Source: Tumebacillus_A lipolyticus (lineage in GTDB: Bacteria > Bacillota > Bacilli > Tumebacillales > Tumebacillaceae). Taken from it: a stretch of 64,000 nucleotides of DNA. Each line of letters opens with the position of its first letter. Position 1 is the stretch's first letter. The translations under genes and the position numbers were made by a program. The notes beneath the pieces are model-generated. The model worked only from the letters and a program-made list of their open reading frames with translations. It made no database searches and was not told the DNA's origin. Location: NCBI RefSeq assembly GCF_042682745.1, contig NZ_JBHUIO010000011.1, positions 558,001 to 622,000 of the forward strand, in the 5' to 3' direction. Of this stretch, positions 27,125-36,167 are shown piece by piece.

Positions 27125-29665
27125 ATGTTTAAATATATCTTAGCAACCGCAAAATCCTCCTCTCTATTCGTGACTTCCGTACTTTTGCTTGCGTTGCTAC
27201 TTACAACCGTACCCTCAGCTCTTAGTAGCATGCAATCATCCAAACTGGCAACCAATGAGTCAATCGCCCAGTTTGGCCGAGGAAGTTACGATCTGCTGGT
27301 TCGCCCCGACTCTGCTCGAACCGAGATTGAGAAATCAAAAAACATTGTGGAAGAAAACTTTCTAACTGGTGGCAAAGGCGGCATCTCTCTCGAACAATAT
27401 CATGCGATCAAGGTATTAGCTGATGTAGAATATGCTGCTCCAGTCTCTGTTCTAGGTTTTTTCACAAACGATACGGGCGGATCTGTGGTTGATCTCCCCA
27501 AGCCTGCTGATGGCGTCAAGACTACTTCGATTCGCATCTCTGCTGAGACAGGCTTGGCGAGTGAATACAACGTTGCTCAAGATACAAATGTGATGAGCTT
27601 TCCATTTCAGGACTTTCCGATTTTGCCAAGCCGCAGTTTGGAGTTTCGACACGTTGATCAGCACTACCAAGTTAACCTTACATTACCGGCAATTTATAAC
27701 CTCATCGTGGCAGTCGATCCTGAGCAAGAAGAGTTGATCACGGGGAAACAGTTAAACATTTTCCCCAGTCTACCGCTAAACATTTCTGGTTCGCGTGAAG
27801 CAACAGAAGTCGATTCAAAGAATATCACCCAAATTCCCTTATTGATCAATGAAGACATCAAAGTTCCACTAAAAGTAGTCCTAGAAGAGCGTAGCCCTCA
27901 AGGGTCTGCGCAAATTTGGCGGCAAAAGGCAGAGCAAGTGTACGATTTACAAAAGGATGGCGGGCCATTTTTTGCCGAGGCACTGAAAACGCCGACCGAT
28001 AAGAGTACCCACTATGATCTCACCCCATTCCTCGACCCTTTCCAAGTCAAGAAGCTTGTACTCGAAAATGACGGAAAAGTTCGTGTTGGGTCTGGTGGTC
28101 TCAGTTCAATGTTACTCAGTTCGGTTTATTATCAGACAGATCGACTGCATTACGCTCCCTCCACCGATTTGTCGTCTGATCTGGAACTGATCCCCAGCGA
28201 AAAAAGCGGTACAACTTACTATCGTCCACTTGTCCGTGACGGCTTAGCAGAAGACCACGTACAAAAGAATATCTCTCTGTATAAGTTTAGTATCGTCGGC
28301 AAGTACAAAGGAGAACAGGTTGGTAATGACCCGTTAAATCCGAGTCCGTTAGGGATCTACACCTTTTCTCCTGTCCGTCAGATTATCGACAGGAATGGCG
28401 AACAGGTGAACAACCTGCTCACCAAAGACATCACTCCGGACACTTTTTTGCCGATTCAAGCAAGCGCGCTTACTAACCTAGAAGCAGCAGAATATTTAAA
28501 AGGTGATACTCCGATCGATGCCATACGGGTGCGCGTTTCGGGCATCGAAAAGTATGACGAGCACGCAGAAGCCAAGATACTTCAGGTCGCTGAACAAATT
28601 CAAAAAACAACTGGATTGCACACAGATGTTATCGCCGGTGCTTCCAAGCAAAACGTTCGCGTTTCCATTCCAGCAGTTGGTGACCGTCCCGCAGTCGGGG
28701 TTGTTCAAGAAGTATGGACGACGCTTGGAATTGCAACTCAGATTAAAGAAGCGGTCAACCAGCTTTCGATTTGGGTGACAGTTGCAATGGCCATCATTAC
28801 GATTCTCTACTCGACCGTACACACTCAGACGCTGTTTTTGTTGAGAAAAAAAGAGTTTACAATCCTACAAGCTATCGGCTGGAGCATGCGTGATATTTCT
28901 AAAATGCTCATGCTTGAGTGGGTGATAAAGGCCGGTGCTGGCTTCTTGCTTTCATTGGTGCTGATGGCTATTTTGAGCGCATTTATCGAGTTCCCCTCCT
29001 TTTGGCTGATCTGCATTGGTGTACAGCTCCTGATCGCCGGGCTTCTTCTCCTCACCGTATTCCTCACAGTAAAACGGATGGAAGAGAGTGAACTAAAACT
29101 TGGAAAGGATGCGGAGTGGAAGCAAAATAAGACTCAACTTCACTCGATCTTGGGCATCTCTTGGGGGAATTTTAAAGGGCAATTCAAATACAATGCTTGG
29201 AATATCCTGTTGATTGCTATATCAGGGGCGGTGGCTCTTTTCACGTTCAATCTAGTTCTGGCAAGCAATCAAAACATTGGTACGACCTTCCTTGGCTCAG
29301 CTGTAAACGCAGCGAGCAATGCGTCGCAATGGCTGATCATCTTTGCTTCGATGTCGATGGTCGTGTATGGGCTCTTTGAAGCCAGCCGCGCTCTGGTCGC
29401 CAAGCGAGATCGAGAGATCTACATCTTGCGCGTGATCGGTTGGAGCGTCTCGCATATTACCAAGCTGATCGTCAATGAACTGCTTCTCGTTTTTGGCATT
29501 GGCTGTTCTTTGGCACTCCTCATTGGATTTGGATCATTTCGCATATTGTTTGACAAGTTTCCGGTTACACCCCTTTTGCAAACAGGGGCATTGCTCGGAG
29601 GGGTTTTATTGCTACTGATCGTCGCTTTATCAAATCTGAGAAGACGTGCCCAACAACTCCACTAG
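27125..29665 (+). CDS. Large FtsX/MacB-like ABC transporter permease
   Basis: An 846-residue membrane protein. One N-terminal transmembrane helix (15-35), an extracellular domain of about 480 residues, then a group of helices around 535-560, 590-660, 695-715 and 745-845, with FtsX-like repeats (KEFTILQAIGWSMRDISKMLM and REIYILRVIGWSVSHITKLI; each exceeds the usual FtsX core). MacB-type permeases move peptides or lipoproteins outward or give resistance to them. The ATPase 27 bp downstream completes it. Export of, or immunity to, the secreted protein upstream is inferred from neighbourhood. AT-rich like its neighbours. Confidence 0.82.
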   Translation: MFKYILATAKSSSLFVTSVLLLALLLTTVPSALSSMQSSKLATNESIAQFGRGSYDLLVRPDSARTEIEKSKNIVEENFLTGGKGGISLEQYHAIKVLADVEYAAPVSVLGFFTNDTGGSVVDLPKPADGVKTTSIRISAETGLASEYNVAQDTNVMSFPFQDFPILPSRSLEFRHVDQHYQVNLTLPAIYNLIVAVDPEQEELITGKQLNIFPSLPLNISGSREATEVDSKNITQIPLLINEDIKVPLKVVLEERSPQGSAQIWRQKAEQVYDLQKDGGPFFAEALKTPTDKSTHYDLTPFLDPFQVKKLVLENDGKVRVGSGGLSSMLLSSVYYQTDRLHYAPSTDLSSDLELIPSEKSGTTYYRPLVRDGLAEDHVQKNISLYKFSIVGKYKGEQVGNDPLNPSPLGIYTFSPVRQIIDRNGEQVNNLLTKDITPDTFLPIQASALTNLEAAEYLKGDTPIDAIRVRVSGIEKYDEHAEAKILQVAEQIQKTTGLHTDVIAGASKQNVRVSIPAVGDRPAVGVVQEVWTTLGIATQIKEAVNQLSIWVTVAMAIITILYSTVHTQTLFLLRKKEFTILQAIGWSMRDISKMLMLEWVIKAGAGFLLSLVLMAILSAFIEFPSFWLICIGVQLLIAGLLLLTVFLTVKRMEESELKLGKDAEWKQNKTQLHSILGISWGNFKGQFKYNAWNILLIAISGAVALFTFNLVLASNQNIGTTFLGSAVNAASNASQWLIIFASMSMVVYGLFEASRALVAKRDREIYILRVIGWSVSHITKLIVNELLLVFGIGCSLALLIGFGSFRILFDKFPVTPLLQTGALLGGVLLLLIVALSNLRRRAQQLH

Positions 29666-29692
29666 TTTAAATCGTCACCAAGGAGGAGAACG

Positions 29693-30370
29693 ATGGAAAA
29701 AACGATCATTCATGCAGAGCAGATCAGCAAGTCCTATCAAATCGCTGAACGGGAGATCACCGTCCTCCAAGACATTTCCTTCGAGATTGAAGAAGGCTCA
29801 ATGGTCGCTTTGCTCGGGCCTTCCGGTTCTGGGAAAACAACTTTGCTCAACATACTTGGGCTGATCACCGAACCAACTACAGGTAACCTGCGATTGAGCG
29901 AATACGACATCGCGGGAAAAAAGCTCGACCGCAACAAATTACGCCGATCTCTGATCGGGTATATCTTCCAACAATTTCATTTGTTGCCTCAATTTAATGC
30001 ATTGCAGAATGTTTGTCTGCCATTGGTACCAGAAAGGCAATCAAATGTAGAGGTGCGCGCAGCTGAGTTGCTTGAGCGTGTCGGTCTCGATCATAGGCTC
30101 ACTCACCTGCCATCCGAATTATCAGGTGGCGAACAACAACGGGTTGCGATTGCACGTGCACTAATCGGACGTCCGAAAATTCTCCTATGTGATGAACCAA
30201 CTGGAAACCTCGATACAGGAACTAGAGACTCGATTCTCGAACTGCTCTCGAAACTGAAAGAGGAAGGGCTGTCGATTATTATCGCGACTCATGATGTCGA
30301 AGTCGCCAACCGCTGCAACTACACGTTGGTCATTCGTGACGGACATCTGATCAGGGAGGACAAGGATTAA
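29693..30370 (+). CDS. ABC transporter ATPase, MacB/LolD type
   Basis: A 225-residue ATPase. Walker A GPSGSGKTT near residue 41, signature LSGGEQQRVAIARAL, Walker B ILLCDEPTGNLD and the switch His in IIATHDVEVAN. This class always partners FtsX-type permeases, here encoded directly upstream (27 bp). The ribosome site AAGGAGG is strong. It closes the three-gene cassette. Confidence 0.92.
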   Translation: MEKTIIHAEQISKSYQIAEREITVLQDISFEIEEGSMVALLGPSGSGKTTLLNILGLITEPTTGNLRLSEYDIAGKKLDRNKLRRSLIGYIFQQFHLLPQFNALQNVCLPLVPERQSNVEVRAAELLERVGLDHRLTHLPSELSGGEQQRVAIARALIGRPKILLCDEPTGNLDTGTRDSILELLSKLKEEGLSIIIATHDVEVANRCNYTLVIRDGHLIREDKD

Positions 30371-30450
30371 ACGTAGTTGTAGAGGGCAAAATGCTCATAC
30401 CTCATTCTGATCCGCTCCCCCCCACACGAAAACCTTTCTCAAAACAACCA

Positions 30451-30476
30451 GACCCTCGCGAGCGATCGCGAGGGTC
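30451..30476. terminator. Hairpin terminator between ATPase and rhodanese genes
   Basis: Perfect stem GACCCTCGCGA / TCGCGAGGGTC with a 4-nt loop, between convergent genes; weakly T-rich on the minus side. Confidence 0.65.
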
Positions 30477-30556
30477 CACCTATCTCTCACCTCTGATTTA
30501 ACAAATTTCATCACTAAAAACGTTCGCACATCGTCCGGCCGCGTCGCGCAGCGTTG

Positions 30557-31222
30557 TCAAAATCGATCATGTTCGCGTCCCTCCCACTTTCGCTTGCGGA
30601 ACAGCTTGGTGAGGGTCATCGCTTTGTCGAGCGTGGGGACGACCAAGCCGAGCCCCTTCCACCCGAGCAGGCCGCCTGTCAGATTTTTTACCCGATACCC
30701 GTTCTCTTGCAGGAACAGGCAAGCGTAATGAGCTCGATACCCGGCGGTGCAATAGACGATATACTCTTGGTCTTTCGATAGCTCGCCCATTCGATGGGGC
30801 AAGTCTTTCATCCCGATCCAGATCGCGCCCGGCAACCGCCCCTTCTCAAGCTCCCACTCCTCGCGAACATCGAGCAGTTCAATCGATCGGTCGCCCGCCT
30901 CTACTTTTCTGCGCAGTTCTTTCGGGCTGATCTCCTGCACTTTTTCCTCCGCGGCTGCACGGCGATCCGACCGCTTGAGGTAGGCGGTCTCCACAATCTC
31001 ATAGCTGTCCAAAAAGGGGATTTTGCTCATCACATCGCGTGCGAGCTCTTCCGCCTCCTCTTTTGTTTTCGTCACGCCCAACGCGAGCCAGTCGCTCGAC
31101 CGCTTCAGCCTTGCATGGACGACATAGCAGTTCTGCATGCAGTCTTTGCACACGCTCTTCCCCATCTCAAGCTCAAACGGAACCCCGCTTTGCTCCCGAC
31201 CGCACGCATCACAGGTGAACAT
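30557..31222 (-). CDS. Rhodanese-domain protein with N-terminal zinc-ribbon-like segment
   Basis: A 221-residue protein. The first 35 residues carry two C-x-x-C pairs (FTCDACGRE, VCKDCMQ), a probable zinc ribbon. The rhodanese domain occupies about 100-195: LLDVREEWELEKGRLPGAIW, then YCTAGYRAHYACLFL with the active-site Cys followed by TAGYRA. Rhodanese domains carry sulfane sulfur. A basic tail (FRKRKWEGREHDRF) ends it. Start at 31222 has GGAG at 9 nt. Stand-alone gene; physiological role unknown. Confidence 0.82.
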   Translation of the reverse strand: MFTCDACGREQSGVPFELEMGKSVCKDCMQNCYVVHARLKRSSDWLALGVTKTKEEAEELARDVMSKIPFLDSYEIVETAYLKRSDRRAAAEEKVQEISPKELRRKVEAGDRSIELLDVREEWELEKGRLPGAIWIGMKDLPHRMGELSKDQEYIVYCTAGYRAHYACLFLQENGYRVKNLTGGLLGWKGLGLVVPTLDKAMTLTKLFRKRKWEGREHDRF

Positions 31223-31280
31223 CACTGCATTCTCCACCACCACTCACCTCGTTCGCAAACTTTTATACCACCCAGGATTT

Positions 31281-31595
31281 CTATACCATCAGGAAGAGAA
31301 GCGCGAGATAGAGGAACGCAGGCACCCATTTCAGGCGCTGTACGCTCTGTCCCTTTTGCAACGCGCTGCTCATCTTGCCCAGAACTGCGCCCAGCAGAAG
31401 CAGGAGTCCCAGCACGGCGACGATCCACCAAACTGCCGGTCTGGTGGTCACCGCGAGCCAGATGCCGCTGATCAGCGTGACCAAGAGCGCGAAATGGCCG
31501 ACGCGATGCAGGAGCGGGCGCGGAAAGAGCGGAAATGCGAGATACACAGACAGCAAGACGGCTCCCGCGATGTGCAGCATCAGAGCGATCGTCAT
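31281..31595 (-). CDS. Four-helix membrane protein, unknown function
   Basis: A 104-residue protein with four hydrophobic segments (5-25, 33-50, 55-75, 88-103). The ATG at 31595 overlaps the stop of the DUF2306 gene in an ATGA arrangement, so the two are co-translated. The true start is not the longer in-frame extension, which overlaps DUF2306 out of frame. Family not recognised. Confidence 0.7.
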   Translation of the reverse strand: MTIALMLHIAGAVLLSVYLAFPLFPRPLLHRVGHFALLVTLISGIWLAVTTRPAVWWIVAVLGLLLLLGAVLGKMSSALQKGQSVQRLKWVPAFLYLALLFLMV

Positions 31596-32188
31596 CGGCG
31601 AGCACTCCGCCAGATCCAATATTCTGCCAGCGACAGGTTGATCACGATGCTTCCGTACACGCCGAAGACGTAAGCGTCGCGGTAGTCGAGATCGAAGATC
31701 GCATGGAGCAGATAGGCGATCAGATGGACGAAAAAGTTGGTGAAACAGATCACGAAGCTTCTGATCATCCAGTTTCGGTGTTTGCGCAGATTTTTGCGGA
31801 GAATGTGAAGAACTGCCATAAAGGTGCTCGCCAGCCACGCGAGCTCAAGCAGATTGAACACCATGCTGGTGACCTTGCCGCCCGTTGCGGTCGGCGCCAT
31901 GTAGCCAGATGTGACGACGGTGCCGAGAACGGCGATGCAGTAGAGCAGGCCGAGCGACCTGTGGAGCCGCTTTCGATGTGGTGTCAGGAAGTTGAGCGCC
32001 CCGGTGAGCAAGGCGATGCTGGCAAAGATCGTATGGATGCGCATGACGAGCAACCACGCGTCTGAGTTTTTGGGGAGCTTGTCTTTGTGCGCGAGGAACT
32101 GCGTCGCCTCCGGATCGAGGATGAAATTGACGGTAAACGTATAGAGCAAGAACAGGAAGATCGCAAACAACAGCCATTTTGATCGCAT
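31592..32188 (-). CDS. DUF2306-type membrane protein
   Basis: A 198-residue membrane protein with about six hydrophobic segments, several histidines near helix ends (MRIHTIFASIALLTGALNF, KRLHRSLGLLYCIAVL), and the style of the DUF2306 family, thought to be heme- or quinone-type membrane proteins. First gene of a pair with 31281. It is divergent from the response regulator at 32312, with about 120 bp between them. Confidence 0.7.
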   Translation of the reverse strand: MRSKWLLFAIFLFLLYTFTVNFILDPEATQFLAHKDKLPKNSDAWLLVMRIHTIFASIALLTGALNFLTPHRKRLHRSLGLLYCIAVLGTVVTSGYMAPTATGGKVTSMVFNLLELAWLASTFMAVLHILRKNLRKHRNWMIRSFVICFTNFFVHLIAYLLHAIFDLDYRDAYVFGVYGSIVINLSLAEYWIWRSARR

Positions 32189-32311
32189 GAGATCTCGAAC
32201 TCCTTCATTCGTTGTCGCTTTACAGTGTAAGACAAAACTCTCACAAAACGATCAACAACGACAAACAGTTCGCTCACAAGTGGTACACTACCCCTAACAG
32301 AGGTGATGGTG

Positions 32312-33004
32312 ATGAAAACGATCCTCGTGGTGGACGACGACCCCACGATCGTCGATTTGATGAAAGATTTTTTGGAGCTGGAAGGCTTTCATGTGGAGGG
32401 CGTGTCAAGCGCAGACGCGGCCAGCGCGGTGCTTGAGCAGGTCGAGGTGGACTGCCTGCTGCTCGACATCATGATGCCGGGGACGAGCGGGCTCGACCTT
32501 TGCAGACAGGTGCGCAAGGTGAGCGATGTTCCGATCCTGTTCCTCAGCGCGCGCAGTGAGGATGCTGATAAAATACTCGGGCTCGGCTTGGGCGGCGATG
32601 ATTATATTGTCAAAACGGCGTCGCCAGCTGAGGTGGTCGCCCGTGTGAAAGCGGTCCTGCGCCGATCGGCCCGACAGGAACGGCAGGCGGAGGCGCGGGA
32701 GAACGCGCTCGATTTTGGCAGGTTCGTGCTCGATCTGCAAGCTCGCGACCTCTTTGTGGAGGGGCGACAGGTGACGTTAACGCCCCGCGAGTTCGATCTG
32801 CTCAGCTTGTTTGCCCAACACCCGCGACAGGTGTTCACATATGAGCACTTGCTGGAGAAGTTCTGGCAACAGGTCGGCGATAAACACACGGTGACCGTCC
32901 ATGTCGGGCGCATTCGCGACAAAATTGAACCTGATCCGAGCAAGCCGCAGTTTTTGCGCAACGTTTGGGGTGTCGGGTATCGGTTTGAGGGGGTGAGCCG
33001 ATGA
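32312..33004 (+). CDS. OmpR/PhoB-family response regulator
   Basis: A 230-residue regulator. The receiver domain starts ILVVDDDPTIVD, with the phospho-acceptor Asp in CLLLDIMMPGTSG. The Lys position reads YIVKTASPAE, in place of the more usual TKPF. The winged-helix DNA-binding domain spans about 130-228 (VTLTPREFDLLSLFAQHPRQ, GDKHTVTVHVGRIRDKI). Start at 32312 has GAGGTG at 7 nt; earlier GTG/ATG codons at 32303 and 32306 are less well placed. ATGA overlap with the kinase gene. Target genes unknown; the divergent DUF2306 pair is a candidate. Confidence 0.9.
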   Translation: MKTILVVDDDPTIVDLMKDFLELEGFHVEGVSSADAASAVLEQVEVDCLLLDIMMPGTSGLDLCRQVRKVSDVPILFLSARSEDADKILGLGLGGDDYIVKTASPAEVVARVKAVLRRSARQERQAEARENALDFGRFVLDLQARDLFVEGRQVTLTPREFDLLSLFAQHPRQVFTYEHLLEKFWQQVGDKHTVTVHVGRIRDKIEPDPSKPQFLRNVWGVGYRFEGVSR

Positions 33005-34038
33005 AGAGGTTGCGGAGCAGGTGGTGGATGGTCTGGGGCCTCCTGTTTGGGCTGCTGATCGTCGGCGGCGCCTATTTTGCATTGCATGAGTTGGTCGGGA
33101 AGACGCTGACCGTCTTTCTGGCGTTCGTGCTCGCCTTGCACCTCGTCGGCTGGCTGCTCACAAAGTCTGTCGTTCGCCCGTTGGAAGCGCTGAGCGCGGC
33201 TGCGCATCGGGTCGCCCAGGGGGAGTTGGAGTTCTCCATCCCCGATTCGACAGTCAAAGAGGTGGCAGACGTTCGCGCCGCCTTTCAGCTGATGGCGAAC
33301 AGCATCAAATCTTCCTCCGAGCGGGAGGCGCAGCTAGAGTCGGAGCGCCGCTTTTTATTGGGGGCGATCGCACACGATTTGCGGACGCCCCTCTTCGCGT
33401 TGCGCGGACATCTGGAGGGCTTGGAGTGCGGCGTGGCAGATTCGCCGGAGAAGCGGGCCAAGTACATCGCGGTCTGCCGGCAGAAAGCGGATCAGCTCGA
33501 CCGGCTGGTGTCCGATCTCTTTGCGCTTGCCAAGCTCGACCTGATCGAGCAGCCGATCGCTCATGAAGCGGGCGAATGGAATGGGTTGATCGAAGGGGCT
33601 GTAGCGGGCATTCAACCGCGGGCGCGTGAGAAAGGGGTGACGCTTGCGATCGAAAGCGCTGCGAAGAGCGTGGAGTTTTCAGGCGACGGACACCTGTTGC
33701 TGCGGGCGGTCGACAACCTGCTCGACAACGCGATCCGCCACACGCCAACTGGCGGGCTGATCGAGATAGGCTGGGAGGTTCTGGCCGACGGAAAGATGCA
33801 GTTTTGGATCGCCGACAGCGGCCCCGGGTTTGCGGAGGGTGATTGGGAACAGGTCTTCTCGCCGCTCTACCGAAGTGAGCCCTCGCGCAACCGCGAGACG
33901 GGCGGGGCCGGACTCGGGCTGTCGATCGCGCGGCGGATCTTCCGCCTGCATGGAGGAGATCTCACCGCTCACAATCGTGAAACGGGCGGCGCCTGCCTGA
34001 CCGGCGTGCTGCCGGTGAATGGGCGGTCGGGAAGGTGA
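33001..34038 (+). CDS. Sensor histidine kinase (HisKA type)
   Basis: A 345-residue kinase. Two N-terminal transmembrane helices (10-30, 37-58) with almost no outside loop, a HAMP domain (60-110), HisKA with LLGAIAHDLRTPLFALRGH (phospho-acceptor His near 124), and HATPase with N-box DNLLDNAIRH, G1-box DSGPGF and G2-box TGGAGLGLSI. The short sensor suggests sensing within the membrane. Cognate kinase of the overlapping response regulator. Confidence 0.9.
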   Translation: MKRLRSRWWMVWGLLFGLLIVGGAYFALHELVGKTLTVFLAFVLALHLVGWLLTKSVVRPLEALSAAAHRVAQGELEFSIPDSTVKEVADVRAAFQLMANSIKSSSEREAQLESERRFLLGAIAHDLRTPLFALRGHLEGLECGVADSPEKRAKYIAVCRQKADQLDRLVSDLFALAKLDLIEQPIAHEAGEWNGLIEGAVAGIQPRAREKGVTLAIESAAKSVEFSGDGHLLLRAVDNLLDNAIRHTPTGGLIEIGWEVLADGKMQFWIADSGPGFAEGDWEQVFSPLYRSEPSRNRETGGAGLGLSIARRIFRLHGGDLTAHNRETGGACLTGVLPVNGRSGR

Positions 34039-34142
34039 TGAAAACGAGCATTGGGGCACGCGCAACGTTATGAAAGACCTGTGCTTAATAACAATCGAGG
34101 CTCCGTTTGCAAAAGATTTGCCAGTTGTGCAGAGGACGAAGA

Positions 34143-34170
34143 TCGCCTGATCAGTTGTCCGATCAGGCGA
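34143..34170 (+). terminator. Terminator after two-component operon
   Basis: Stem TCGCCTGATC / GATCAGGCGA with an 8-nt loop, then CCTTTGGTTT. It also lies downstream of the convergent gene at 34215. Confidence 0.65.
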
Positions 34171-34214
34171 CCTTTGGTTTCCCCTACTTTGAACAGCAAA
34201 AAGTTCCTGCTGAC

Positions 34215-34844
34215 TCAGTCGGCAGAAGTTGAGCGATGATCGCCATACCTCCGTGCATATTGATCCTTCACTTCCTCATTTTCCAGATCTTCTGTCCAGT
34301 TCAACCAATGCGCACCTACGTCTGATAAGTTCCTCTTCTCAAAAACTTCTCTGTCCACTTTCGCGAACCGACCGAAATCGCGCTTGTAAATCCCGATCTT
34401 CTGGTGCAGAGAATCCCAATACTCCTCTGTGTCCTCCGACCGATCCGGCGAGTTCGTAAAAACCCAAGTTTCCCGCAGTTTGGAGTCGACCTCCAGCTTG
34501 TACATGTCAACGAGATTGGTGAAAAAGCTGGTACTGCCTCGCAAATCGGGATCACCGTGATAGCGAAAGTATCCATCTATACTTCCTATTTCAATTCTTG
34601 CACTGGTGAGTGCCGAAGAGATGGCGAGCAGAGCGTTGGCCACATCCTGCGGAGATCTCTTTTCCCAGCCTTCGAGAATAAGCACTGCCTGCTGTTCAGC
34701 TGTCTCGAAGTAGGAGACCGCGTTCGCCAGATGCTTCGTGTATTCTTCCTCATGTTGGGATTGCCTGCGGTCGTCCACATACCAGATCGCGCCCGCTCCG
34801 ATGAGCAGAAGCAAGCTCACCACCCACACGTTCCGTTTTTTCAT
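34215..34844 (-). CDS. Membrane-anchored hypothetical protein
   Basis: A 209-residue protein: basic start MKKRNV, one transmembrane helix (8-24) and a mainly helical, acidic outer domain rich in Glu and Asp (e.g. EEEYTKHLANAVSYFETAEQ). No cysteine lipobox, so it is an anchored rather than lipid-linked protein. Start at 34844 has GAGAAGG at 8 nt. It is 63 bp downstream of the MFS gene and could be co-transcribed. No family recognised. Confidence 0.68.
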   Translation of the reverse strand: MKKRNVWVVSLLLLIGAGAIWYVDDRRQSQHEEEYTKHLANAVSYFETAEQQAVLILEGWEKRSPQDVANALLAISSALTSARIEIGSIDGYFRYHGDPDLRGSTSFFTNLVDMYKLEVDSKLRETWVFTNSPDRSEDTEEYWDSLHQKIGIYKRDFGRFAKVDREVFEKRNLSDVGAHWLNWTEDLENEEVKDQYARRYGDHRSTSAD

Positions 34845-34907
34845 GCTGTGCACCTTCTCTCTTCTGCCATCTTGCGCATCGCGCGCATACAACGCCTCCG
34901 CCCTTGC

Positions 34908-36167
34908 TCAAGTCATGCTCTGCCCGCTCACCTGGCGTCGCTGTCGCTCCCTGTTGACCACCACGAGCAGGAAGGTCAATCCGAAGCACACCTGCACGCT
35001 TCCGATCAACAGCGGCACATATTCCAATCCGAACAGCGAGATGATCGCCCCGGTGAGGAAGGCGCCCACCTGCAGCGCGGACAGGCTGATCGTGTTCCAC
35101 AGCCCAAACACGCGACCTCTCGCCTCTTCCGGAATCTCCGTTTGCATCGTCGTGCGCTCATAAGGAGCGGTAAATGCGGAGGCGGCAGCAAACAGCACGA
35201 GGCAGATCACACCTTCGTAGATGTTGCCCGAGAATCCGAACAAGATCCAGGCGACACCGATCAAAGCGTACATGTAGCCGTAGCGGCTCGTCTTCTTGAA
35301 GAAAAACTTGCGGTTGGCCATCCAGTATCCCAGATAGGCGGAGACGGCCCCTTCTGCCACATACAGAACGCTCATGCCCCAATTGCCGATCTTGTACACG
35401 CCGGACGAGTATGCCTCGATCATCAGATTGTACGAACCGATCACCAGACCTCCTGAGAGCCCTGACATCAGGACGAGCAAAATCCACCTGTTGCCAAACG
35501 CCACTTTCAGCCCGGTCGTCAACTCCTCTTTAAAATTCTTGCTCACCTGCACACGCTTGCTCGTCGACCACTTCTCCCGGCCGATCAGCCAGGCGGACAA
35601 CAGATAGGCGACTGACGCGAAGATCCAGTTCACCTCTTGGCCGAAGATGGTGAGCAATAGCCCCCCTAACGACGCGCCTAAAAGACGCACTACGCTGGTG
35701 ATCGTATAGCTGAGCGAGTTGGCGACGACAAGATCGTCTCTCGCCACCAAGTCTGGGATGACCGCCTGTTTCGCCGAGGCGTTAAAAGACGCAAAAATAC
35801 CTGTCGCAAACCGCAGGATCAAGAACAGGCCGATCGCGTACATCTCCGGCAGGAAGGGCACGACGATAAAGCCGAGAAACGTGACAGCGCGCAGAACCTC
35901 TACCACGATCAGACCCCTTTGCAGCTCCCAGCGATCGACCCAGACCCCGACGACCACCGAAAACAGGAGCGGAGCAAGTCCGCTGACCGCCCACAAAGTT
36001 CCCAAAGCGAAGCCGCTGTCGGTGATCTGGTTCAAAAGGACCAACATGGCGATGAACGAACTCCAGCTGGCCATGCTGGTGATGATCGTCGAATATTGCA
36101 AATGCTTAAAAGCGGGGTACTTCCTCCAAATCCGCATTACCTCTCGTTGCTTACCGTTCTTCGTCAT
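34908..36167 (-). CDS. MFS transporter, MFS_3/macrolide-efflux type
   Basis: A 419-residue carrier with 12 hydrophobic segments, a motif-A-like loop (VVVGVWVDRWELQRGLI), the segment FNASAKQAVIPDLVARDDLVVANSL typical of the MefA-like subfamily (compare the carrier at 62091), and QTEIPEEARGRVFGLW in the second half. Members export macrolides or other drugs; substrate unknown. Start at 36167 has GAGAGGAG at 9 nt, better than 36176. Confidence 0.82.
   Translation of the reverse strand: MTKNGKQREVMRIWRKYPAFKHLQYSTIITSMASWSSFIAMLVLLNQITDSGFALGTLWAVSGLAPLLFSVVVGVWVDRWELQRGLIVVEVLRAVTFLGFIVVPFLPEMYAIGLFLILRFATGIFASFNASAKQAVIPDLVARDDLVVANSLSYTITSVVRLLGASLGGLLLTIFGQEVNWIFASVAYLLSAWLIGREKWSTSKRVQVSKNFKEELTTGLKVAFGNRWILLVLMSGLSGGLVIGSYNLMIEAYSSGVYKIGNWGMSVLYVAEGAVSAYLGYWMANRKFFFKKTSRYGYMYALIGVAWILFGFSGNIYEGVICLVLFAAASAFTAPYERTTMQTEIPEEARGRVFGLWNTISLSALQVGAFLTGAIISLFGLEYVPLLIGSVQVCFGLTFLLVVVNRERQRRQVSGQSMT

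Noticed and set aside
31596..31838. Upstream extension of the 104-aa membrane protein
   Set aside because: Overlaps DUF2306 in another frame and has Arg-rich non-protein-like sequence; the ATGA junction marks the true start.
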